64,000 nucleotides of DNA from Parabacteroides johnsonii DSM 18315 (GTDB lineage: Bacteria > Bacteroidota > Bacteroidia > Bacteroidales > Tannerellaceae). The DNA lies in NCBI RefSeq assembly GCF_025151045.1, contig NZ_CP102285.1:1798001-1862000 (forward strand), given 5' to 3'. A program made the translations under genes and the position numbers. The notes under the pieces were generated by a model. It was not told the origin of the DNA. It saw only the letters and a program-made list of their open reading frames with translations, and did not search any database. Shown here piece by piece: positions 8,058-18,131 of the stretch (position 1 is its first letter; every line of letters begins with the position of its first letter).

Positions 8058-9782
8058 ATGATTACAAAATGGAACTTTCAAACCCCAACAGAAGAAGAGT
8101 TACATAAGAGAGACAAGCTGGCAAGCGAAATGGGACTCAGTCCGTTCGTATGTCTTTTGCTCGTTCAACGAGGACTCTCCACTGTTGAAGAGGTGAAGAA
8201 ATTCTTTAAACCCAGCTTGAACGACTTGCATGATCCATTCCTCATGCCGGATATGGAAAAAGCTGTCAAGCGCTTGAATAAAGCATTGGGAAACAAAGAA
8301 AAGATTTTGATTTACGGAGACTACGATGTAGACGGCACAACTGCCGTTTCACTGGTCTACAAGTATTTGCGTCCTTATTCATCGACGCTGGATTTCTATA
8401 TTCCGGACCGGTATGACGAAGGATACGGGATTTCGTATAAAGGGATCGACTACGCCCGGGAAAACGGAATCACGCTGGTGATCTCGCTCGACTGCGGTAT
8501 CAAAGCCATCGAAAAGATCGAATATGCCAAGCAATTGGGAATCGATTTTATCATCTGCGACCATCATATGCCGGACGACACATTGCCGGATGCGGTCGCC
8601 GTGCTGGATGCCAAACGGGTGGACTCGGTCTATCCGTACGAACATCTGTCGGGGTGTGGCGTCGGCTTCAAGTTCATGCAGGCATTCGCCAAAAGCAACA
8701 ACTTCCCGTTCGCCGACCTGGAAAAACTGCTGGAACTGACGGCTGTCAGCATCGCCTCGGACATCGTCCCTATCACTGGCGAAAACCGCATATTGGCTTA
8801 TTACGGTCTAAAGCAGCTTAACAGCAATCCGAGCCTCGGCCTGAAAGGGATTATCGATATCTGCGGTCTGTCGGGCAAAGAGATCACGATCAGCGACATC
8901 GTCTTTAAGATCGGACCGCGCATCAACGCTTCCGGACGTATGATGAACGGAAAGGAGGCAGTCGAACTACTCTTGGCAAAGGATGTGGACGTGGCCCGCG
9001 AAAAGAGCGAAAGCATCAACCAGTATAACGAAGAACGCCGCGAACTGGACAAAAAGATCACAGACGAGGCGAACGCCATCATCGACGAATTCCAGAATAT
9101 GGAAGACCGTAAGGCGATCATCGTCTACAATCCGGGATGGCATAAAGGGGTGATCGGGATCGTCGCTTCCCGCCTGACGGAAAAATACTACCGCCCGGCA
9201 GTCGTCCTGACGAAATCGTCCGAACTGATTACCGGTTCCGCCCGTTCGGTTACGGGATTCGACATATACAAAGCGATAGAAAGCTGCCGCGACCTGCTGG
9301 AAAACTTCGGGGGCCATACCTATGCCGCCGGCCTCTCCCTGAAAGAGGAAAACTTAGATGCTTTCACCCAGCGGTTCCTCAAACTGGCTGCCGACGAGAT
9401 CATTCCCGAACAGATGACGCCGCAGATCGATATAGATGCCGTACTGGACCTGCAAGATATCAATTCAAAGTTCATGAGCGAACTGAAAAAAATGAACCCG
9501 TTCGGCCCGGACAACCAGAAGCCCGTATTCTGCTCTCTCGGAGTCAAAGACTACGGGACCAGCAAATTGGTAGGGAAAGACCTTGAACACATCAAATTGG
9601 AACTGATCGACGACAAGTCGAACACACCGATACATGGCATTGCTTTCGGTATGCGCCAACACAATACGCATATCAAGAACATGAAACCTTTCAATATCTG
9701 CTACACCATCGAGGAGAACACCTATAACGGCAACACGTCGTTGCAACTCATGGTGAAGGACATCAAGGAGAACGATATATGA
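8058..9782 (+). CDS. recJ: single-stranded-DNA-specific 5'-3' exonuclease RecJ
   Basis: A 574-residue DHH-family nuclease that degrades single-stranded DNA 5' to 3' in RecF-pathway recombination and mismatch repair, using manganese or magnesium. Metal-binding motifs are YGDYDVDGTTA near residue 80, SLDCGI, and ICDHHMPDD (the DHH motif) near 160. The DHHA1 domain shows GWHKGVIGIVASRL, GSARSV and FGGHTYAAGLSL, followed by a C-terminal OB-like domain. I chose the ATG at 8058 rather than 7974 because the extra residues are encoded by an intergenic inverted repeat and the protein from 8058 has the usual RecJ length. recQ follows in the same frame after one TGA and 9 nt, indicating one transcript. 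Confidence 0.96.
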   Translation: MITKWNFQTPTEEELHKRDKLASEMGLSPFVCLLLVQRGLSTVEEVKKFFKPSLNDLHDPFLMPDMEKAVKRLNKALGNKEKILIYGDYDVDGTTAVSLVYKYLRPYSSTLDFYIPDRYDEGYGISYKGIDYARENGITLVISLDCGIKAIEKIEYAKQLGIDFIICDHHMPDDTLPDAVAVLDAKRVDSVYPYEHLSGCGVGFKFMQAFAKSNNFPFADLEKLLELTAVSIASDIVPITGENRILAYYGLKQLNSNPSLGLKGIIDICGLSGKEITISDIVFKIGPRINASGRMMNGKEAVELLLAKDVDVAREKSESINQYNEERRELDKKITDEANAIIDEFQNMEDRKAIIVYNPGWHKGVIGIVASRLTEKYYRPAVVLTKSSELITGSARSVTGFDIYKAIESCRDLLENFGGHTYAAGLSLKEENLDAFTQRFLKLAADEIIPEQMTPQIDIDAVLDLQDINSKFMSELKKMNPFGPDNQKPVFCSLGVKDYGTSKLVGKDLEHIKLELIDDKSNTPIHGIAFGMRQHNTHIKNMKPFNICYTIEENTYNGNTSLQLMVKDIKENDI

Positions 9783-9791
9783 AGGGATGCG

Positions 9792-11474
9792 GTGGATGTC
9801 TACCATAAGATTTTAGGGAAGTATTGGGGATACCCTGCTTTCCGTCCTTTACAGGAAGAGATCATTCGTTCTGTCTGTGCCGGAAAAGATACACTCGGGC
9901 TTATGCCTACGGGAGGTGGCAAATCGATCACCTTTCAGGTTCCGGCGCTGGCGATGGATGGAATTTGCCTTGTCATTACCCCGCTTATCGCTTTGATGCG
10001 CGACCAAGTCGACAATCTGCGCCGGGTCGGAATCAAAGCCACAGCAGTGTATTCGGGTATGAGCCGCCAGGAAATCGCCGGGGAGCTGGAAAATTGCGTT
10101 TCCGGACAAAATAAGTTCCTGTATGTTTCACCCGAACGGCTTGCCACCGGATTATTCAGGGAAAAGTTGCAGGCCATGAACGTCTGCCTGTTAGTGGTAG
10201 ACGAGAGTCATTGTATCTCGCAATGGGGCTATGACTTCCGTCCTTCCTACCTCCACATCGCCGATATACGGGAGCAACTGCCCGGAGTGCCGGTACTGGC
10301 ACTGACGGCAACCGCCACACCCGAAGTCGTGGACGACATACAGGGACGACTGCTTTTCCAGGAAAAAAATGTCTTCCGGAAAAGTTTTGTCCGCCCGAAT
10401 CTCGCCTATATCGTGCGCCGTACGGAAGACAAGTTAGGCACACTGGCCTACATACTCGGAAAAGTGCCCGGTACGGCTATCGTCTACGCACGAAACCGCA
10501 AGCTGACCAAGGAGGTGGCAATCTTCCTGCAACAATCGGGAATATCGGCCGACTTTTTCCATGCCGGATTAAGCCGGGAGGAAAAGGTGATCCGGCAAAG
10601 CCGCTGGAAAAACAATGAATGCCGCGTAATAGTGGCCACGAACGCTTTCGGGATGGGGATCGACAAACCGGATGTACGACTGGTCATCCATCTGGATATG
10701 CCGGAGTCATTGGAGGAATATTTCCAGGAGGCAGGCCGTGCCGGACGGGACAGCCGGAAGGCCTTTGCGGTGGCTCTCTGCACAGATACGGATAGTTTTC
10801 ATCTGAGAAAGCGGATAGACGATGAGTTTCCCGAAAAGAAGCTGATCGGGAAAGTGTATGAAGCGTTGGGCGATTATTTCCGGATTCAGGAAGGACAGGG
10901 AAAAGATATCGTTTATAACTTCGAACTGACGGATTTCTATTCCACCTGCCAATTTCCTCCGTTACAGGTGCATCATGCATTGAAGTTGCTGGAACTATCC
11001 GGCTACATCGAATATTGCGAAGGAATGGACGAATCTTCCTTCCAGACCGCTCCCCAAATCACTTATACGCATCCACGCGTGCGAAAAAATGCCCTTATTA
11101 TCCCATCCTCCGCTTATGAGGAACGTCGGGAAAGAATGAAAAAGCGCATTTCGAAAGTGGTGGAATACATGGACGGGGAACATATCTGCCGGAGCCGTCT
11201 GCTACTCTCCTATTTCGGAGAAAAGAATACGGAAGATTGCGGGTGTTGCGACGTCTGCCTTTCCAAGAATGATTCCGGCTTGAACAATCGGGATTTCAAT
11301 GCCATACGCGACCTGTTGCTCGAACTGCTATCTACCCGGCAACCGCTTCCTGTCACCGCTTTGCTCCCTTTATTGCCTTTTCCGGAGGAGAAAATCGTCA
11401 CCACCATCCGCTTTTTGGCCGAGCATGACAAACGGTTTTATTTGAAGGAGGGAAAGGTCGGGATTTCCTGTTAA
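9792..11474 (+). CDS. recQ: ATP-dependent DNA helicase RecQ, short form with GTG start
   Basis: A 560-residue 3'-5' superfamily II helicase that works with RecJ in end resection and fork repair. Helicase motifs run in order: FRPLQEEII (motif 0), MPTGGGKS (Walker A), VVDESHCISQWGYDFRP (DExH), LTATAT, VATNAFGMGIDKP and QEAGRAGRD. The RQC zinc cysteines are in CRSRLLLSYFGE and DCGCCDVC. About 80 residues after the RQC domain replace the HRDC domain of E. coli RecQ, so the protein is a truncated type. The only in-frame start after the recJ stop is GTG at 9792, preceded by GAAGGG at 9781-9786 as ribosome-binding site. Being in frame with recJ, a UGA readthrough would give a RecJ-RecQ fusion. Confidence 0.95.
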   Translation: MDVYHKILGKYWGYPAFRPLQEEIIRSVCAGKDTLGLMPTGGGKSITFQVPALAMDGICLVITPLIALMRDQVDNLRRVGIKATAVYSGMSRQEIAGELENCVSGQNKFLYVSPERLATGLFREKLQAMNVCLLVVDESHCISQWGYDFRPSYLHIADIREQLPGVPVLALTATATPEVVDDIQGRLLFQEKNVFRKSFVRPNLAYIVRRTEDKLGTLAYILGKVPGTAIVYARNRKLTKEVAIFLQQSGISADFFHAGLSREEKVIRQSRWKNNECRVIVATNAFGMGIDKPDVRLVIHLDMPESLEEYFQEAGRAGRDSRKAFAVALCTDTDSFHLRKRIDDEFPEKKLIGKVYEALGDYFRIQEGQGKDIVYNFELTDFYSTCQFPPLQVHHALKLLELSGYIEYCEGMDESSFQTAPQITYTHPRVRKNALIIPSSAYEERRERMKKRISKVVEYMDGEHICRSRLLLSYFGEKNTEDCGCCDVCLSKNDSGLNNRDFNAIRDLLLELLSTRQPLPVTALLPLLPFPEEKIVTTIRFLAEHDKRFYLKEGKVGISC

Positions 11475-11635
11475 AAAAGAACCGAAATTCCATTATTTTC
11501 TTAGAGAATCATATAAATCAGAATAAATATTCTATTTTTGTAAAACTTGTTCTCGTGCTATCTGCTTATGGTCATTATGACGATAAGTGAGAGTTGAATT
11601 TGCTCTTATCTATTATTACTCTCGTTTTTTGTTGT

Positions 11636-11643
11636 TATCTTTG
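11636..11643 (+). promoter_or_regulatory. -7 promoter box of the LysM gene
   Basis: TATCTTTG, a perfect TAnnTTTG match, lies 24 bp before the ATG at 11668. A second box, TATTTTTG, is at 11533-11540. The position of the first box shows that in-frame codons upstream of 11650 are not translated. Confidence 0.7.
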
Positions 11644-11667
11644 CCCCTAAATAATCCAAATCAGCAA

Positions 11668-13473
11668 ATGAATAAGATTAACATATATGTACTGATGCTC
11701 TTTCTGAGTCTGGCTGGTGTATCTATCCATGCACAAAACAACCGATCACAAGTGGTTATTACAAGCGGACAAGACAATAATGTGTTTTTTCATACGATAG
11801 AAAGAGGACAAACAGTTTACGCAATCGCTACCATGTACGGGGTTACGCCTGATGATATTTACCGGCTGAATCCAGATAGCAAAGAGGGGATCAAAGCAGG
11901 CGCCACCCTTAAAATCCCGCAACGCGACATGGTTGGAGGTACTGCTAAGAAGCAGGATGGAAATTATATTTTCCATACCATACAGCCCAAAGAAACCCTG
12001 TATTCATTATCCATCCGGTACACAGTTCCCGCTACCGCTATCGTAAAAGCGAACCCCGGATTGTCTACTTCCACTTTTACGATCGGCAAGACAATCCGTA
12101 TTCCGGCGACGCAAGTAGAAGATTTGCCGACAACGGAGCTCAAGACCATTACCAAAGAAATTGAATATACCGTCCAGAAAAAGGAAACCATGTACCGGAT
12201 CTGCCGGAAATTCAATATTTCCAGCTACGAGCTGATCAAGCTTAACCCGAAATTGAAAGAAGGGGTGAAAGCCGGTATGGTCATTAAGATACCCGTACAA
12301 GCTGAAGAGAATGTGACGACCGAACCAGCAACCGCTATGCTTTCGGAAAGAGATGTCAATGCTTTACTCTCGGAGCCCAAAAGCATCGAGCGCGTCAACA
12401 GCGTTAAAGTAGCCTTGTTACTGCCGTTTATGACGAATGAAGCTACCCCGTCTACGGAGACACAACGCTTCATCGAATATTACGAAGGTTTCTTGCTGGC
12501 GGTGGACAGTCTTAAAAACACAGGCTGTTCTGTCGATCTGTCGGTTTATGATACGGGAAACGGAACGAAGAAACTGAAAGAGATCCTGAAAGAGGACGCC
12601 TTGAAGAATGCAAACCTCATCATCGGAGCCGTACAAAACGACCAGATCGGTCCGGTTGCGGAATTTGCCCAGAAGAACAACATCAAATATGTGATTCCTT
12701 TTACATCGAAGAACGACGATGTGTTGTCGAACGCGTATGTTTACCAGGTAAATACGCCCCACTCCTATCTGTATGCCAAAGCGGCTCAAGGCGGATGCGA
12801 CCTATTTGCCGAAGACAATATAATCCTGCTGAACATCAGAGACGGCAAGGATAAAACCGAATTTATCAAAGCATTCAAAGCCGAGATGAAACAACGACAG
12901 ATCCCATTTACCGAAATCAATTATAATGCCGAAACCCTGACTGCCGATGTCGACACGCTCCTCAGAACGGACAAACGGAATGTAGTCGTACCGACTTCGG
13001 GTACATTGGAGGCTCTAAACAAGATCAAGTCTCCGTTACGCATGCTGGCGGAGACAAAGCCCGAATGCGGACTGACCTTGTTCGGCTATCCCGAATGGCA
13101 GACGTACACACGTGACTGTTTGGAAGATTTCTATGCCCTGAACACGTATATATACAGTAACTTCTACGCAGACAACCTGTCGAAAGAGGTGGCTGATTTC
13201 TATACCAAATATAAAAACTGGTATAGTAAGAACCTGATCAATATATTCCCTAAATATGGTATTTTAGGATTCGACACCGGTATGTTTTTCATCGGAGCAA
13301 TCAACAAATACGGTTCCAACTTCGAAAATAATCTGGATAAGATTCATTACCAGGGTGTACAGACCGGATTCGATTTCCATCGTGTGAATAACTGGGGAGG
13401 CTTCATCAACACGAACATCTTTATTGTTCATTATCAGAGTGATTTCAATGTAACACGAAATGAAGTAAGATGA
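11668..13473 (+). CDS. LysM-repeat lipid/periplasmic protein with type 1 periplasmic-binding fold
   Basis: A 601-residue exported protein. After a signal peptide (cleavage near SIHAQ, residue 22) come three LysM modules at about residues 32-78, 92-138 and 160-206, each beginning with FHTI or EYTV and ending in KIP or RIP. LysM modules bind peptidoglycan. From about residue 245 a fold like ABC-transporter substrate-binding or LivJ-type receptors begins with VALLLPFMTNE and GFLLAVDSL. Such LysM plus binding-fold proteins are common in Bacteroidales, and a role at the wall is likely though the ligand is unknown. The start at 11668 gives a clean signal peptide; an in-frame codon at 11587 lies upstream of the promoter. 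Its stop overlaps the next gene by 4 nt (ATGA). Confidence 0.88.
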   Translation: MNKINIYVLMLFLSLAGVSIHAQNNRSQVVITSGQDNNVFFHTIERGQTVYAIATMYGVTPDDIYRLNPDSKEGIKAGATLKIPQRDMVGGTAKKQDGNYIFHTIQPKETLYSLSIRYTVPATAIVKANPGLSTSTFTIGKTIRIPATQVEDLPTTELKTITKEIEYTVQKKETMYRICRKFNISSYELIKLNPKLKEGVKAGMVIKIPVQAEENVTTEPATAMLSERDVNALLSEPKSIERVNSVKVALLLPFMTNEATPSTETQRFIEYYEGFLLAVDSLKNTGCSVDLSVYDTGNGTKKLKEILKEDALKNANLIIGAVQNDQIGPVAEFAQKNNIKYVIPFTSKNDDVLSNAYVYQVNTPHSYLYAKAAQGGCDLFAEDNIILLNIRDGKDKTEFIKAFKAEMKQRQIPFTEINYNAETLTADVDTLLRTDKRNVVVPTSGTLEALNKIKSPLRMLAETKPECGLTLFGYPEWQTYTRDCLEDFYALNTYIYSNFYADNLSKEVADFYTKYKNWYSKNLINIFPKYGILGFDTGMFFIGAINKYGSNFENNLDKIHYQGVQTGFDFHRVNNWGGFINTNIFIVHYQSDFNVTRNEVR

Positions 13474-14132
13474 TCAAGAAAGTTATTGCAACAGCTATTA
13501 TAGGCCTTGTCGCCTTGAACGGCATCCAGGCTCAGAATAAGTTCAAACGGGAATTATCTTTGGGAGCTTCTTTCGGTACAACCTTTTCCAAAGTCAGTTT
13601 TGCCCAGACAAAAGTGCAGCAGAAAATGAAATTGGGCTATACGGGAGGCCTTACACTCCGGTGGATCACAGAAAAGAATCTCGGATTGCAGGCCGAACTG
13701 AATTTCATCCAACATGGATGGGATGAAAAGTTCGAAGACCAGCCACAGTATAAATACAGCCGGACGATCAACTACTTTGAACTTCCGATTCTGACGCATA
13801 TCTATTTCGGCAGTAAACGTTTCAGGGTATTCGTCAACCTGGGTCCCAAAATAGGATATGCTTTTGGCGAGAAGACAGACGAAAATCTGAACGGAGCCAA
13901 GCCGAACACCGAAAACGAACAGCACAATATGCCGGTCGAAAAGAAATTCGACTGGGGATTATGCGGTGGTCCAGGTATCGAACTTCGTACGGGAATCGGC
14001 TCTTTCCTGTTGGAAGGCCGTTACTACTATGCCCTTAGCGACATCTTCAACAGCCGTAAAGAAGATTATTTTTCCAAATCGTCTTCACAGGTGATCTCGG
14101 CCAAAATCACGTATATGATTCCGGGATTTTAA
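13470..14132 (+). CDS. PorT-like outer-membrane beta-barrel protein
   Basis: A 220-residue exported protein with a signal peptide ending near NGIQAQ and alternating amphipathic strands typical of the small outer-membrane beta-barrel family to which PorT belongs. Examples are YTGGLTLRWITEKNLGLQAE, FELPILTHIYFG and FLLEGRYYYAL. It ends with a hydrophobic residue (Phe), as barrel proteins do. It overlaps the LysM gene by 4 nt, so the two are translationally coupled and probably act together in the envelope. Nothing shows it to be the PorT of the type IX secretion system; family membership is all I can support. Confidence 0.82.
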   Translation: MIKKVIATAIIGLVALNGIQAQNKFKRELSLGASFGTTFSKVSFAQTKVQQKMKLGYTGGLTLRWITEKNLGLQAELNFIQHGWDEKFEDQPQYKYSRTINYFELPILTHIYFGSKRFRVFVNLGPKIGYAFGEKTDENLNGAKPNTENEQHNMPVEKKFDWGLCGGPGIELRTGIGSFLLEGRYYYALSDIFNSRKEDYFSKSSSQVISAKITYMIPGF

Positions 14133-14133
14133 A

Positions 14134-17100
14134 TCATAAGTCCTGTCTGTATTGTGAGGGTGTCACTCCATATATTTGTTTAAAGACTGTACTGAAATAG
14201 CGTTGATGGGAGAAACCTGTCTTCTCCGATACTTCCTGTATACTTAGATCCTTGTCGGCAAGAAGGCGAACGGCCTCGGCCATTCTGAACTTGTTGATAT
14301 AATCGCCTATGCTAATGCCGGCAAGCAATTTCAATTTATTGTAAAGCGAAGCGCGACTCATGGCCATCTGTGCAGCGACAAACTGCACATCCAGGTCAGG
14401 ATTGGTCAGATTGCTGCTGATCAGTTCATTCAGTCTGCGTATGAACTGTTCATCGGCATTGCTGATCGTATCGGTTTTAGGCGAAACGATCTGTTCTGCT
14501 TCTTTATAACGATTCCGGATGATCTCACGGCTCTTAAGCTGGTTGCGCAGGACTGCAAGCAGGAAACCAAGGTCGAACGGTTTCGGGACATACATATCGG
14601 CTCCTAACTTATATCCCTGTACGGTACTCTCATTATCGGTACGCGCCGTCAACAGGATAACCGGAATATGGCTGATCCCCACATCGCTCTTTATACGGCG
14701 GCACAATTCGAAACCGTTCATATAAGGCATCATCACGTCACTGACTACCAAGTCGGGAAGTTTCGCCTGAATCATTTCAAGCGCCTGCCGACCATCTTCC
14801 GCAACGTAAACTTCCTTGAAAGACCCACTCAATTCATCTTTCAGGTAGTTACGCAGTTCCGGTTCATCTTCTACGATCATAACTGTATATCCGGCAACCG
14901 GATAGTCATCGGCACCGGGTATCTCGACATCGGATGTCTGTAGCAATTGGGACATATAGGGCCTTGCCTCTATAGACACGGATGTATTCTCCAGGGGCAG
15001 TTCAAAAAAGAAGGTCGCCCCACGTCCTTCATTTGCCTGCGCACCGATATTTCCTCCGTGCATTTCAACTAGCATACGAGCATACGACAATCCGATACCG
15101 CTCCCTTTCCGGTCATGGTCACCTTGATAGAAACGGGTGAACAGACGATCGATCTCCACATGGTCCAACCCGATACCTTCATCCGAAAGAGATATGCGGA
15201 CATAATCAGGTTTACGGCGCGTAGACAGGACAACGACTGTATTCGGTTTGCTGAACTTCAGGGCATTCATCAACAGGTTGGACAATACGATCTCACACTT
15301 GGAGGCGTCGAAAGGCACTTCTCCAAGCGATTCGTCGAAATCATATACCAACTGGATATTCCGGACCTGGAATTCAAGGTCAAAGTCACTGGAGATTTCC
15401 TGCAACCAGTCGTTGACTGGCTGCCTGGTCAGGCTCAACGATTCGCCTCCAACCTCCATCTTACGGACATCCAACACCATATTAATATTATCTTTGATCC
15501 GACGTGTCTGTCTGAAAATACCGGTCAATAAATGCAACAATTTGTCATCTTTCACCTCTCCCGACGCAAGCAACCGTTTCAATGGGGCGTATATCAGGGT
15601 GAGAGGCGTACGAAGTTCATGGCTGATATTGATCAGGAAGCGCACCTGGTCTTCATACGTCTTCCGTTCATGTTCCTTAATCGCCCAAACCATTTTACGT
15701 TCCTTTTTCAATACCACCAACCAGGCTGTCAGTACAGAGCCGAACAGGATCAGCAGGATCAACAAGATCAGGAATCCGGTCGTTTTCCACCAAGGAGGCG
15801 TAACCGTAATCGCCAGAAGCTGAACCGGAGTACTCCAGTCGCCATTCCTTTTATTGCAGGACACCCAAATATGGTATTCACCGACAGAAAGGGCATGGAA
15901 AGAAATCGTGTGGCTGGACCGTTCGATCATTTCATTCAGGCTACCTTTTATATAATAACGAAACAGTTTCTTCCGCATCAAATCTTTTTCCTTCACAATA
16001 ATTCGGGCATTCAAGGATGTATAATCCCAGGGGATCGACAACTGGTTGTTATCTCTTATCACATCGGAACCGACAGAAATACCATCGAGTTCCACATCCA
16101 GTAAGTTGATCGAAGGATCTGCTTCCTCCGGAAAAGGCACACTATTACGTATATAGACCAACCCGTTCACTCCGGCCATATACAGATCGCCAGAAGCAGT
16201 CAACAAAGGAGGTTTGAACAAATATTCGTTGGCATAAACGCCGTCCGACTCTCCAAAAACAACGGTTTTTCCTTCTTCCGGAATATAAGCATATAGCCCG
16301 TTATGAGTTCCGATCCAAAGCCTTCCCTGCCTGTCAAAACCTAACGAACTCGTACCTGCAAAGCGGTTCTCTTCGATAGTCGAAGTCCGTTTTGTTACCG
16401 GATCATACCGGTATAGGCCGGAGGATGTCCCCAACCAGAAACAACCGGCCTTATCCCGACACGCTGCGCCAATCGTCCCGATAGAATCGGGTGGAGTATA
16501 AAAGACACCTATGGAGCGGTCTTTGTGGTCCAGCACCAACAGATTGGACAAACTGCGCAAATATGTATCCGGCTCGCCTCCGGACACCTCCATAAGAGCA
16601 GATAGTACCACTCCTTCCTCCTTACACCTTATTGCATCCAAATGCCCTGTCTGTTGGTTATACAAATAAACACTATCGGAATAAATATAAAAACTTGCAT
16701 CATCCAGGCGGCCCAAATGTACAGCCAATCCAAGACGGAACAGGCGACGGGATTTTTCGGCATCAGCAACTATATATTCCTGAAGTTCTCCGGTCTTCTT
16801 ATGAAACCGATATAATCCCTGGCTAAATATCGAAAGCAATAGCTCGTCTTCATCATATTCAACGATCGAAACCACCTTTTTATCGAATGTCGCAGGATAA
16901 TGCCGGAACTGACTGGTCCGCGGATCAAACCGGTTGATACCGTCACCGTCGGTCCCCAACCACAAAATATGATCCCGATCCTCATACAGGCTCGTCACAG
17001 TCTTATAACTCAAACCACTGGTTGAATTCAATTGCGCATCACCATAGGTATAAAAATAAGTTCTTTTCAAACCGATCAGTCCCCCCCGGATACTACCGGC

Positions 17101-18048
17101 CCATATATTCTTTTCCTGATCATTGTAAAGGCAACCGAACGAATTGACCGGCAGCGAGTTATTATTTCCGGGGATATGCGAGATCACACGTATTTCCTGT
17201 GTATCGGGATCATATACATTCAGTCCTCCTCCATCTGTCGCCAGCCACAATTTACCATCTATCTCCTTAATATCCAGGACGACATCATTACTCAGCAGGT
17301 TCCCCGTATTCAAATGGCAGAACTCATCTCCCGCACTGGTATATCCATACACGCCGTCCGCATATACCGAAAGCCAAATATTTCCTGAAGAATCCAAGCA
17401 TACGCTCGTAATTTCTTTTGCAGGAATAAAAGAAATCCGCTCCAACTTGCCCGTTGCAAGATGGTACCACCACAGTCCGTTACGCCGGCAGACAAGCAGT
17501 ACGATCTGCTTTTGCTTATCATATATGTAGGCATGCGTGAAGGCAGAGGTAACTCTTTCCGGTCCATTCACAGGTAAAAACGTAATCCGATTATCAACAT
17601 AAGAATACCTGAAAGCTGTTCCCGTCCCAAAGAACAGGACTCCATTATCCGTCACAACCGAACTGTGCACATGCAAAGGCAAACCGGCAAATGTGATACG
17701 CATAAACCTGTCTTTACTGCGGTCATACCGGGCCAGTCCTCTATCGGTTCCGATCCAGATATTATGCTGAATGTCTTCCGTTAAGAAAATAATATCGTTT
17801 CCAGGAATAGAAAAAAGATTATCCTTATCGTTATTATAAGACATGATCCTCTCTCGGTCGAAACGGTTTAACCCGAAACTCGTCCCTATCCAAATGACTC
17901 CCTGATGGTCGCTCAACACACAATTGACCGTCGACTGCGAAAGACCGTCTTTCAAGGATATTTGTTTAAAATAATAATTAGGAGATTCTGCTTGTGTAGA
18001 AAATATACATAAGAATAGGCTAAATAATATGGCAAGCAGCTTTTTCAT
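14134..18048 (-). CDS. hybrid two-component system regulator (sensor kinase + response regulator + AraC)
   Basis: A single 1,304-residue polypeptide spanning the inner membrane. It has a signal peptide (MKKLLAILFSLFLCIFSTQA), a two-bladed periplasmic propeller sensor over roughly residues 25-690 with recurring IWIGT/LWLGT repeats, a Y_Y_Y domain, and a transmembrane helix near 800. Next come HisKA with FLINISHELRTPLTL, HATPase with NALKFSK and GIGLSYARM, a receiver with DLVVSDVMMPYMNG, and a C-terminal AraC domain ending GVTPSQYRQDL. Such regulators sense glycan fragments and switch on polysaccharide loci. No glycan locus adjoins this one, so it is an orphan. I start at 18048 because the signal peptide begins there. 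A TATATTTG box at 18053-18060 would leave almost no leader. Confidence 0.96.
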   Translation of the reverse strand: MKKLLAILFSLFLCIFSTQAESPNYYFKQISLKDGLSQSTVNCVLSDHQGVIWIGTSFGLNRFDRERIMSYNNDKDNLFSIPGNDIIFLTEDIQHNIWIGTDRGLARYDRSKDRFMRITFAGLPLHVHSSVVTDNGVLFFGTGTAFRYSYVDNRITFLPVNGPERVTSAFTHAYIYDKQKQIVLLVCRRNGLWWYHLATGKLERISFIPAKEITSVCLDSSGNIWLSVYADGVYGYTSAGDEFCHLNTGNLLSNDVVLDIKEIDGKLWLATDGGGLNVYDPDTQEIRVISHIPGNNNSLPVNSFGCLYNDQEKNIWAGSIRGGLIGLKRTYFYTYGDAQLNSTSGLSYKTVTSLYEDRDHILWLGTDGDGINRFDPRTSQFRHYPATFDKKVVSIVEYDEDELLLSIFSQGLYRFHKKTGELQEYIVADAEKSRRLFRLGLAVHLGRLDDASFYIYSDSVYLYNQQTGHLDAIRCKEEGVVLSALMEVSGGEPDTYLRSLSNLLVLDHKDRSIGVFYTPPDSIGTIGAACRDKAGCFWLGTSSGLYRYDPVTKRTSTIEENRFAGTSSLGFDRQGRLWIGTHNGLYAYIPEEGKTVVFGESDGVYANEYLFKPPLLTASGDLYMAGVNGLVYIRNSVPFPEEADPSINLLDVELDGISVGSDVIRDNNQLSIPWDYTSLNARIIVKEKDLMRKKLFRYYIKGSLNEMIERSSHTISFHALSVGEYHIWVSCNKRNGDWSTPVQLLAITVTPPWWKTTGFLILLILLILFGSVLTAWLVVLKKERKMVWAIKEHERKTYEDQVRFLINISHELRTPLTLIYAPLKRLLASGEVKDDKLLHLLTGIFRQTRRIKDNINMVLDVRKMEVGGESLSLTRQPVNDWLQEISSDFDLEFQVRNIQLVYDFDESLGEVPFDASKCEIVLSNLLMNALKFSKPNTVVVLSTRRKPDYVRISLSDEGIGLDHVEIDRLFTRFYQGDHDRKGSGIGLSYARMLVEMHGGNIGAQANEGRGATFFFELPLENTSVSIEARPYMSQLLQTSDVEIPGADDYPVAGYTVMIVEDEPELRNYLKDELSGSFKEVYVAEDGRQALEMIQAKLPDLVVSDVMMPYMNGFELCRRIKSDVGISHIPVILLTARTDNESTVQGYKLGADMYVPKPFDLGFLLAVLRNQLKSREIIRNRYKEAEQIVSPKTDTISNADEQFIRRLNELISSNLTNPDLDVQFVAAQMAMSRASLYNKLKLLAGISIGDYINKFRMAEAVRLLADKDLSIQEVSEKTGFSHQRYFSTVFKQIYGVTPSQYRQDL

Positions 18049-18131
18049 GTAGCAAATATAATAAAAAAGATGATTCTTGAACAATCTTAGACAATATCAA
18101 ACATAAAAATCAAGGCTTACATATAACTTTG

